Positions 32,465 through 38,614 of a stretch of DNA of 42,670 bases are shown piece after piece. How positions within the stretch are numbered: the stretch's first letter is position 1; every line of letters begins with the position of its first letter. The notes beneath the pieces are model-generated. The model was not told where the DNA came from. It searched no databases and saw only the letters and a program-made list of their open reading frames with translations. Source of the stretch: an uncultured Hyphomicrobiales bacterium (GTDB lineage: Bacteria > Pseudomonadota > Alphaproteobacteria > Rhizobiales > Hyphomicrobiaceae); NCBI GenBank assembly GCA_902826715.1, contig CADEFX010000009.1, positions 1-42,670 of the forward strand, read 5' to 3'. The position numbers and the translations under genes were made by a program.

Positions 32465-33304
32465 TCAGACCTTGACGAGCGGGGCGAGCTTGTCGACCTC
32501 GCGCAGGATCTCGTCGCGGCTGAGATCCGGAATCTCGAGAAGCGCGCTATCGATGCCGTTGTTCTGATATGCGGCCAACACTGCCTTGTCGTTCGGCGCG
32601 CGGAACACGGTGATCGACAGAGACTTGGGATCGCGCCCTGCCTCCTTGGCCATCCGGTGCAGGCGCTCGACGGCGCTTTTGGGCTCCCAGCCGCCGCGCG
32701 GGCGTGGAAACCAGCCGTCACAGAACTCGACGATGCGCTTCAGCGTGTAATCGGTCTCGCCGCCGAGCAGGATCGGCGGATGCGGCCGCTGCTTCGGCTT
32801 GGGATACTGCCATACGGGATCGAAGTTCACGAACTCGCCGTGATACTCAGCCTCTTCCTTGGTCCAGAGCTCCTTCATAGCGAGCATGCGCTCGCGCATC
32901 ATCTTGAAGCGCGTGTCGTAGCTCGCGCCATGATTTTCCATCTCCTCCACGTTCCAGCCACCGCCGATGCCGAAGATGAAACGCCCGCCAGAGAGCTGGT
33001 CGAGGCTGGCGACCGACTTTGCCGTCACAATCGGATCGCGTTGCGGGATCAGTGCGATGCCGGTACCGAGTTTCAGGGTCTTCGTGGCCGCCGCTGCAAA
33101 GGAAAGCGCGACGAAGGGATCATGAGTATGCGCATATCGCTTGGGCAGCTCTCCGCCGCCGGGGAAGGGGCTCTTGCGACTCGTTGGAATGTGCGTGTGC
33201 TCGCAGACATAGAGCGAGTCGAAGCCGCGATCTTCGAGCGCCCGCGCCAGCTCGGCGACATTGATGCCGTAGTCCGTCGGAAAGTAGAACGCGCCAACAC
33301 GCAT
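32465..33304 (-). CDS. LLM-class F420-dependent oxidoreductase (TIGR03619-like)
   Basis: This 279-residue luciferase-like enzyme is the middle gene of the minus-strand arm. The ATG at 33304 is chosen because GGAGG lies 6 bases before it; an in-frame GTG at 33316 sits on the ribosome site itself. MRVGAFYFPTDYG, LYVCEHTHIP, LGTGIALIPQRDPIVTAKSVASLDQLSGGRF, GIGGGWNVEEMENHG and PPILLGGETDYTLKRIVEFCDGW follow the pattern of the F420-dependent subfamily TIGR03619. Enzymes of this type in actinobacteria reduce a wide range of conjugated or nitro compounds. The physiological substrate here is unknown. Confidence 0.84.
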   Translation of the reverse strand: MRVGAFYFPTDYGINVAELARALEDRGFDSLYVCEHTHIPTSRKSPFPGGGELPKRYAHTHDPFVALSFAAAATKTLKLGTGIALIPQRDPIVTAKSVASLDQLSGGRFIFGIGGGWNVEEMENHGASYDTRFKMMRERMLAMKELWTKEEAEYHGEFVNFDPVWQYPKPKQRPHPPILLGGETDYTLKRIVEFCDGWFPRPRGGWEPKSAVERLHRMAKEAGRDPKSLSITVFRAPNDKAVLAAYQNNGIDSALLEIPDLSRDEILREVDKLAPLVKV

Positions 33305-33400
33305 GATGTCCTCCACGGGTCCAAATGTCCGCCGAGACCGGCGGCACGTGCATGGTGCTTCATAACACGCGCCCCTCGGGTATGTCGCTGCAGAAGCGCG

Positions 33401-33826
33401 CTAGCGGCGCAGGTTGCCCCAGCTCGTGACGCGCTCGATGCGCAGCGCGATCACCGGATACCCCGCGATCTGCATGCCGGTGAGCTGAGGATAACGCGCG
33501 CGCAGCAGCGCCTGTGCAGTGTCGTGCTCCTCCCCATCGTCAAGGATCTCGGCGCGGCCGCGCAGCATGACCCACCCAAGCCGGGACCAGTCCTCGTCAT
33601 AACGATCAACGATAACGGCGACGCGCGGATTCTCTGTGATATTTTGCAACCGCTTCAGCTTGCGGCCGGACGTGCGCTTCGGCTTGTCGTCGATCGTGAT
33701 GTAGAGAGATTCTGCCCTCAGCGCATAACCCACCGGCAAGACGTGCGGCGCCCCATTACCGTCGGCCGTGGCCAGCCGGCCCACGCGTTGATCCAGCAGG
33801 AAAGTGCGCTCTTGGTCCGACGGCAT
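33401..33826 (-). CDS. PPOX-class F420-dependent enzyme (Rv0121-like, TIGR03668-like)
   Basis: This small split-barrel flavin/F420-binding protein has 141 residues. The ATG at 33826 matches the family length; longer frames reaching 34015 cross the divergent promoter region. VGRLATADGNGAPHVLPVGYAL, ITIDDKPKRTSGRKLKRLQNI, NPRVAVIVDRYDEDWSRLGWVMLRG and the end TSWGNLRR are hallmarks of the mycobacterial Rv0121-type group of the pyridoxamine-oxidase-like (PPOX) fold. It is the first gene of the minus-strand arm and diverges from the plus-strand F420 genes across 187 bp, so the two arms probably share control. Confidence 0.86.
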   Translation of the reverse strand: MPSDQERTFLLDQRVGRLATADGNGAPHVLPVGYALRAESLYITIDDKPKRTSGRKLKRLQNITENPRVAVIVDRYDEDWSRLGWVMLRGRAEILDDGEEHDTAQALLRARYPQLTGMQIAGYPVIALRIERVTSWGNLRR

Positions 33827-33893
33827 GCCCAGCTCACGTTTTCTCGATCTCGGCTTCTGCGCGAAAGTCGATTGTCTCGAACCTGCAGAATCT

Positions 33894-33949
33894 GGGCACA
33901 ATAGTCCGTAAGCCCGCGCAGTCGCAATGCGCGGCAGGCTATTGCGCCC
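33894..33949. promoter_or_regulatory. Nested inverted repeats in the divergent F420 control region
   Basis: The outer arms, GGGCACAATAG (33894-33904) and CTATTGCGCCC (33939-33949), match at 10 of 11 positions. Inside them CCGCGCA (33914-33920) and TGCGCGG (33928-33934) match perfectly. The two dyads are almost concentric. They lie midway between the PPOX start (33826) and the first plus-strand LLM start, where an operator controlling both arms would be expected. No candidate regulator gene is in the window. Confidence 0.5.
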
Positions 33950-33974
33950 TTGTATCCGGCCGCATGGAGGTGCA

Positions 33975-33998
33975 CCAATGGACCGATAAAACCATTGG
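33975..33998 (+). promoter_or_regulatory. Leader hairpin abutting the ribosome site of the first F420-island LLM gene
   Basis: CCAATGG (33975-33981) and CCATTGG (33992-33998) form a perfect 7-bp stem with loop ACCGATAAAA. The stem ends two bases before the AGGAAG ribosome site (34001-34006). It could modulate translation of the plus-strand operon as RNA, or be a protein-binding dyad as DNA. Confidence 0.5.
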
Positions 33999-34013
33999 CT
34001 AGGAAGCATGCCC

Positions 34014-35054
34014 ATGCGGCTCGGTCTACTGTTGCGCTACCGTGGCAACGACACCGGTCCGCGCATGGATCTGGTCGAGGAAGCCGAGCGCCTCGGCTAC
34101 GACTCCGTATGGTCGAGCGAGGCCTACGGCACCGACGCCGTGACGCCGATCTCCTGGGTTCTTGCACGCACGACGCGCATCAAGGGCGGTACTGGCATCA
34201 TGCAGATTCCGGCCCGCACGCCTGCCTGCGCCGCTATGACGGCGATGTCTCTGCAGGCCATGTCGAATGACCGCTTCCTGCTCGGCATCGGCCCGTCAGG
34301 TCCGCAGGTGATCGAGGGGTGGCACGGCGAGCCCTACGGCAAGCCGCTGGCCCGTACGAAGGAATACGTCGAGATCATCCGCAAGATCTTCGCCCGCGAG
34401 GAGCCGCTGCAGCATCGCGGCGAGCACTACCAGGTCCCGTACGACGGCCCTGGCGCCAGCGGGCTCGGCAAGCCGCTCAAGAGCATTCACAAGCCAATCG
34501 GCGGGATCAAGATCTATACGGCCGCCTTCGCGCCGGCCGGCCTTCGGACGGCCGGTGAAGTCGCCGACGGCACGCTGCCGATTTTCATGAACCCCGAAAA
34601 ACCCGATGTCATCGCTAACCACGTGCTGGACGGCATGGCATCTGCCGGCCGGCCCCGGTCACTCGATCATTTCGACATCGCCCCCTTCGTGCGCGTCGCC
34701 ATGGGGCCTGATCTGCAAAAATGCCGGGATTCGCTCAAGCCGGAGCTGGCGCTCTACATCGGCGGCATGGGCGCACGATCCAAGAATTTCTATAACGACT
34801 ATGTCCGTCGACTGGGCTATGACGCGGAAGCGGCCAAAATTCAGGACGCCTTCCTGGCGGGGCGCAAGGACGAGGCCCTCGCTGCGGTGCCGGACCGGCT
34901 GATTGACGAAACTGCCCTCGTCGGTCCGCCGGATCGGATCAAAGATCGGTTACAGGCATGGAAGCAGGGTGCGGCAGGCAATAAGATCGGGACCATGCTG
35001 CTGGGTGGCGCCGATGTTGCGGCGCTGCGCGTCATCGCCGAGGCGGTTGCCTGA
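34014..35054 (+). CDS. LLM-class F420-dependent oxidoreductase (Rv3520c-like)
   Basis: This is the first gene of the plus-strand F420 operon. The ATG at 34014 has AGGA at good spacing; the ATG at 34008 lies directly against it. The product has 346 residues. MRLGLLLRYRGND, GYDSVWSSEAYGTDAVTPISWVLARTTRIKGGTGIMQIPARTP, FLLGIGPSGPQVIEGWHG and PIGGIKIYTAAFAPAGLRTAGEVADGTLPIFMNPEK follow the mycobacterial Rv3520c type (TIGR03559-like) of F420-dependent luciferase-like proteins, which is known mainly from actinobacteria. The function of that subgroup is unestablished. A short hairpin separates it from the Fgd-like gene 75 bp downstream. Confidence 0.86.
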   Translation: MRLGLLLRYRGNDTGPRMDLVEEAERLGYDSVWSSEAYGTDAVTPISWVLARTTRIKGGTGIMQIPARTPACAAMTAMSLQAMSNDRFLLGIGPSGPQVIEGWHGEPYGKPLARTKEYVEIIRKIFAREEPLQHRGEHYQVPYDGPGASGLGKPLKSIHKPIGGIKIYTAAFAPAGLRTAGEVADGTLPIFMNPEKPDVIANHVLDGMASAGRPRSLDHFDIAPFVRVAMGPDLQKCRDSLKPELALYIGGMGARSKNFYNDYVRRLGYDAEAAKIQDAFLAGRKDEALAAVPDRLIDETALVGPPDRIKDRLQAWKQGAAGNKIGTMLLGGADVAALRVIAEAVA

Positions 35055-35074
35055 CTTGGTGCCCCGGTGTCCTT

Positions 35075-35092
35075 GGCGCCACGACAGGCGCC
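35075..35092 (+). terminator. Short hairpin between the first LLM gene and the Fgd-like gene
   Basis: GGCGCC at 35075-35080 and again at 35087-35092 (self-complementary) can pair across the loop ACGACA, followed by CTTGTCTT. It is too short for a strong terminator but may attenuate or punctuate the operon before the Fgd-like gene. Confidence 0.35.
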
Positions 35093-35118
35093 CTTGTCTT
35101 GATTGAGTTTTGTCTCGC

Positions 35119-35123
35119 GGAGG
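35119..35123 (+). promoter_or_regulatory. Ribosome binding site fixing the TTG start of the Fgd-like gene
   Basis: GGAGG lies six bases before a TTG at 35130. Starting there gives an N-terminus ([14 protein letters not shown]) that aligns residue for residue with actinobacterial Fgd1 and a 335-residue protein, against 336 in M. tuberculosis. This outweighs the upstream in-frame TTG at 35103. Confidence 0.75.
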
Positions 35124-35129
35124 ATCGGG

Positions 35130-36137
35130 TTGGCACTCAAGCTCGGATACAAGGCGTCCGCCGAACAGTTCGGCCCGCGTGAACTGCTCGATTTCTCGTG
35201 CTACGCCGAGGAGGTCGGCTTCGACTCAGTGTTCGTCAGCGACCACTTCCAGCCCTGGCGGCACAGCGGCGGCCACGCGCCGTTCTCGTTCTCGTGGCTG
35301 GGCGCGCTCGGCGCACGCACATCGCGCATCAAGATGGGCACCAGCGTACTCACGCCGTCGTTTCGCTATCACCCATCCATCGTGGCGCAAGCCTTCGGCA
35401 CGCTCGGTGCCCTGTTCGAGGATCGCATGATCCTGGGCGTCGGCACGGGTGAATCCCTCAACGAGGTGCCGGCTACAGGCATGGTCTGGCCGGAAATGAA
35501 GGAGCGGTTCGCCCGCATGCGCGAATCCGTGACGCTGATCCGGCAGCTCTGGGCCGAGGAGCGTGTTTCCTTTCATGGCGAGTACTACAAGACCGAGAAA
35601 GCGACCATCTACGATCGCCCTTCCACGCCGATCCCGATTTATGTGGCCGCCGCCGGGCCCCAGGTCGCCAAGTACGCCGGCCGCGCCGGTGACGGCTTCA
35701 TCTGCACCAGCGGCAAGGCGCCGGAGCTCTACACCGAGACGCTGCTGCCGAACGTTGCCGCTGGCGTCGAGACGAGCGGACGTCCGCAGGACGCCATCGA
35801 CCGCATGATCGAGATGAAAGTGTCGTTCGACACCGATCGCAAGCGCGCCATGGAGGATACGCGACATTGGGCGGCGCTGGCGCTGTCGCCCCAGGAAAAG
35901 GTTTGCGTCGAGGATCCGCTCGAAATGGAGCGCCTGTCCGATGCGCTGCCGGTGGAGCGGGCCGCCAGTCGCTGGATCGTCTCGACCGATGCCGACGAGC
36001 ATGTCGATAAAATTGCGGCGTATGTCGGTCTCGGCTTCCGGCACCTCGTTTTTCACGCGCCGGGGCCTGACCAAAAGCGGTTCCTCAAGCTTTACGCCGA
36101 TGCCGTCCTGCCGCGACTGCGCGCGCGGTTCGGCTGA
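35130..36137 (+). CDS. fgd: F420-dependent glucose-6-phosphate dehydrogenase-like protein
   Basis: This is a close relative of mycobacterial Fgd1, the enzyme that oxidises glucose 6-phosphate to 6-phosphogluconolactone and supplies reduced F420. It has 335 residues. Comparing from memory with M. tuberculosis Fgd1, the active-site residues are all kept: Asp38/His39/Trp43 (SDHFQPWRH; 39/40/44 there), Glu108 (GTGESLNE; 109), and the phosphate ligands Lys196 (SGKAPELY; 198), Lys257 (259) and Arg281 (SRWIVSTD; 283). [16 protein letters not shown] and [15 protein letters not shown] are nearly identical to Fgd1. A role with a related substrate (as for F420 hydroxymycolate dehydrogenases) is less likely because the sugar-phosphate ligands are intact. 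The gene directly precedes the F420 biosynthesis genes. Confidence 0.87.
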   Translation: MALKLGYKASAEQFGPRELLDFSCYAEEVGFDSVFVSDHFQPWRHSGGHAPFSFSWLGALGARTSRIKMGTSVLTPSFRYHPSIVAQAFGTLGALFEDRMILGVGTGESLNEVPATGMVWPEMKERFARMRESVTLIRQLWAEERVSFHGEYYKTEKATIYDRPSTPIPIYVAAAGPQVAKYAGRAGDGFICTSGKAPELYTETLLPNVAAGVETSGRPQDAIDRMIEMKVSFDTDRKRAMEDTRHWAALALSPQEKVCVEDPLEMERLSDALPVERAASRWIVSTDADEHVDKIAAYVGLGFRHLVFHAPGPDQKRFLKLYADAVLPRLRARFG

Positions 36138-36165
36138 CATCGCGAGGCGGCGCGAGCGCAACATT

Positions 36166-36936
36166 ATGAGCCCATCGAAGCTGGAGCTGGTGGCGATCGA
36201 CGATCTGCCGATCGTCAAGCCGGGCGACGACCTCGCCCGAATGGCGATCGATGGCCTGGAGCGCTCCGGCATTCGCCTTGTCTCCGGCGATGTGCTTGTG
36301 ATCGCGCAGAAGATAGTCTCGAAGGCCGAAGGCCGCATTGTTGTGCTCGCCGAGGTGACCCCGAGCGCTCGCTCGCTGCAGCTCGGGCGCGAGACCAACA
36401 AGGACCCGCGTCTCGTCGAGCTTATTTTGTCGGAAACGAAGCGTATCGTCCGCAGCGGACCGGATGTGCTGATCGTCGAGCATCGCCTTGGCTTCGTCAT
36501 GGCCAATGCCGGCGTCGATCAATCCAATGTCGGCGCCCAAGACGGCATCGAGCGGGCCTTGCTCCTGCCGCTGGACCCTGATGCAAGCGCCGAATCCTTG
36601 CGCTCGGCGCTATCGGCGGCCCTTGACGTCGATATCGGCGTCGTCGTCAACGATAGCTTCGGACGGGCGTGGCGTCTCGGCACTGTCGGCATCGCCTTGG
36701 GCGTGGCCGGCCTGCCCGCCCTGAAGGATCTGCGCGGCCGGCCCGATCTTCTCGGGCGTCCACTCCGCGTCTCCATCTCGGCGTTCGCCGACGAGATCGC
36801 CGCCGCCGCATCGCTGTTGATGGGGCAGGGCGACGAGGGCCGGCCCATGGTCGTGGTGCGCGGCCTCGCCTGGCACGAGCCAGCTAGCGGGGTCCGCGCG
36901 CTTCTTCGACCCCTTGAAGAGGATCTGTTCCGTTGA
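36166..36936 (+). CDS. cofE: Coenzyme F420-0:L-glutamate ligase (CofE, single domain)
   Basis: CofE adds gamma-linked glutamates to F420-0 with GTP. The protein has 256 residues, the size of stand-alone archaeal CofE, without the nitroreductase-like domain fused to it in mycobacterial FbiB. Family motifs are GDDLARMAIDGL, SGDVLVIAQKIVSKAEGR (about 41-57), VMANAGVDQSNV, VVVNDSFGRAWRLGTVGIALGVAGLPALKDLRGRPD and FADEIAAAASLLMGQGDEGRPMVVVRGL. The ATG at 36166 lies 28 bp after the Fgd-like stop with only a weak ribosome site. Its stop overlaps the TTG start of cofD by 4 bp. Without the reductase domain, any dehydro-F420-0 intermediate would have to be reduced by an enzyme outside the window. Confidence 0.9.
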   Translation: MSPSKLELVAIDDLPIVKPGDDLARMAIDGLERSGIRLVSGDVLVIAQKIVSKAEGRIVVLAEVTPSARSLQLGRETNKDPRLVELILSETKRIVRSGPDVLIVEHRLGFVMANAGVDQSNVGAQDGIERALLLPLDPDASAESLRSALSAALDVDIGVVVNDSFGRAWRLGTVGIALGVAGLPALKDLRGRPDLLGRPLRVSISAFADEIAAAASLLMGQGDEGRPMVVVRGLAWHEPASGVRALLRPLEEDLFR

Positions 36937-37937
36937 GCGTCCCTGCGTCATCACCAGGCAAGGCGCACGTCGTGGCGCTATCGGGCGGCATTGGTGGTGC
37001 AAAGCTCGCGCTCGGGCTGAGCCGTGTCCTCGCGCCGGAGACCTTGACCGTCGTTGCCAACACGGCCGACGATTTCGAGCATCTGGGTCTATCGATTTCC
37101 CCCGACATTGACACGCTCATGTATACGCTGGCAGGGCTCGACAATTCGGAGACCGGTTGGGGCCGTCGCGGCGAGACGTGGGCTTTCATGAGCGCGCTGG
37201 CTCAGCTTGGCGGCGAGACCTGGTTCAAGCTCGGGGACGCCGATCTTGCCGTGCATGTCGAGCGCACCCGGCGCTTGCGGGCGGGCGAAAGTCTGTCGCG
37301 GATCACGACCGATCTGTGCCAGAGGCTTGGCATCGCTGTTCGCATCTTGCCGATGTCCGACGATCCCGTGCGCACCCGCATTCGCACTGATGATGGCTGG
37401 CTGGACTTTCAGGATTATTTCGTGCGCTATCAGAGCCGGCCGGTGGTGCGCGAGATCGTCTTTGCCGGCGCGGCCGCGGCGCGGCCTCAGCCGGGCCTGC
37501 TCGCCATGCTCGCCGATCCTGACCTGCGCGCCGTCATCATTTGCCCGTCGAATCCTCTTATCAGCATTGATCCGATCCTCGCACTCCCCGGTGTTCGCAA
37601 AGCCGTGATAGGCTGCCGTGCTCCGGTCGTGGCAGTCTCCCCAATCATCGCCGGACGCGCGGTGAAAGGACCGACGGCCAAGATGCTCGACGAGTTGGGT
37701 GTGGTGCCGAGTGCCGAGACCGTTGCACGCCGCTACGCCGACATGATCGATGTGTTCGTCGCCGACCCTGACGATGCAGCTTTGGTGTCGGAAGCATGTC
37801 TGGACGTGGAGGTCCACGCGACGCCAACCCTTATGAGAACCCTCGCCGATCGCGAGCATCTGGCCCGCGCTGTCCTCGACGCCGCCGATCGTGCCGCAAT
37901 CCGCCAGTCTCCATCTCTTTCATTGGACGTTTCATGA
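36933..37937 (+). CDS. cofD: 2-phospho-L-lactate (or PEP/3PG) transferase, CofD/FbiA
   Basis: CofD transfers the phospho-acyl moiety from its GDP-activated form to Fo, giving F420-0 or a variant. It has 334 residues. The start is a TTG overlapping the cofE stop (TTGA), a coupled start. Motifs are LSGGIGGAKLALGLSRVL at about 17-34, VVANTADDFEHLGLSISPDIDTLMYTLAGL (metal and Fo site), MSDDPVRTRI, CPSNPLISIDPILALPGVR, and VSPIIAGRAVKGPTAKMLDELG. The stop overlaps the ATG of cofC (ATGA). These features fit the family throughout. The donor form (2-phospholactate, phosphoenolpyruvate or 3-phosphoglycerate) is set mainly by CofC. Confidence 0.92.
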   Translation: MSVPASSPGKAHVVALSGGIGGAKLALGLSRVLAPETLTVVANTADDFEHLGLSISPDIDTLMYTLAGLDNSETGWGRRGETWAFMSALAQLGGETWFKLGDADLAVHVERTRRLRAGESLSRITTDLCQRLGIAVRILPMSDDPVRTRIRTDDGWLDFQDYFVRYQSRPVVREIVFAGAAAARPQPGLLAMLADPDLRAVIICPSNPLISIDPILALPGVRKAVIGCRAPVVAVSPIIAGRAVKGPTAKMLDELGVVPSAETVARRYADMIDVFVADPDDAALVSEACLDVEVHATPTLMRTLADREHLARAVLDAADRAAIRQSPSLSLDVS

Positions 37938-38614
37938 GCAGCTTCTGGATTATCGTGCCTGTAAAGGACACGCGCCACTCCAAGCAACGCCTGATGGCGA
38001 GCCTTGACGCACATCAGCGCCGCTCGCTCGCTCTCTTCATGCTGGAGGATGTGCTCGCGGCTGTCGCCCCCGTGCGAGATTTCGCGCGCTGCGCCGTCGT
38101 GACGACCGATCCGGATGCGACCGCCATGGCCGAGCGGTTCGGCATGCGCGTCCTGACCGAAGGCGCCGCTGACGGCCACACCGGATCGGTTTCGGCTGCA
38201 GCACATCTTTTGGGCCGCGAAGGCGCTAGCGGGTTCCTGACCCTGCCGGGCGATATCCCGAACATGTCCACGTCCGAGGTCGAAGCTCTGCTGCGCGCCC
38301 ATCGCCAGGCGCCTGCCTTCACCATCGCCCCCTCCCACGACGAGTTGGGCTCCAATGCCGTGGCGTGCTCGCCGATCGATGCCGTGCCGCTGAGGTTCGG
38401 GTCCGACAGCTACTTTCCGCATCTCGCAGCAGCACGCCGCGCCGGGATCGAGCCGACCGTGCTGCGTCTTCCAGGGATCGCCATGGATATCGACACGCCT
38501 GAAGACCTTGCGCGTTTCATGCGCCAGGAGCCGCGCGTTTCCACGCGGGCCCTCGCTTACCTCGAAAGCCTGCCGGGGTTCGGTGTCGCGGCCGCGCAGG
38601 GAGAGTCGGCATGA
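37934..38614 (+). CDS. cofC: Guanylyltransferase CofC/FbiD for F420 side-chain activation
   Basis: CofC makes the GDP-linked phospho-acyl donor used by CofD. It has 226 residues, starting at the ATG that overlaps the cofD stop. The nucleotidyltransferase fold shows IIVPVKDTRHSKQRL at 6-20 (nucleotide binding), AVVTTDPDATAMAERFG, TLPGDIPNMSTSEVEALL (metal site), APSHDELGSNAVACSP and RFGSDSYFPHLAAARRAG. The substrate may be 2-phospholactate, phosphoenolpyruvate or 3-phosphoglycerate; I cannot tell which from the motifs by eye. Its stop overlaps the fbiC ATG by 4 bp. Confidence 0.9.
   Translation: MSSFWIIVPVKDTRHSKQRLMASLDAHQRRSLALFMLEDVLAAVAPVRDFARCAVVTTDPDATAMAERFGMRVLTEGAADGHTGSVSAAAHLLGREGASGFLTLPGDIPNMSTSEVEALLRAHRQAPAFTIAPSHDELGSNAVACSPIDAVPLRFGSDSYFPHLAAARRAGIEPTVLRLPGIAMDIDTPEDLARFMRQEPRVSTRALAYLESLPGFGVAAAQGESA

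Noticed and set aside
31700..33904. A 734-residue open frame antisense to the minus-strand LLM and PPOX genes
   Set aside because: It spans three recognisable genes and their spacers on the other strand and has no domain of its own.
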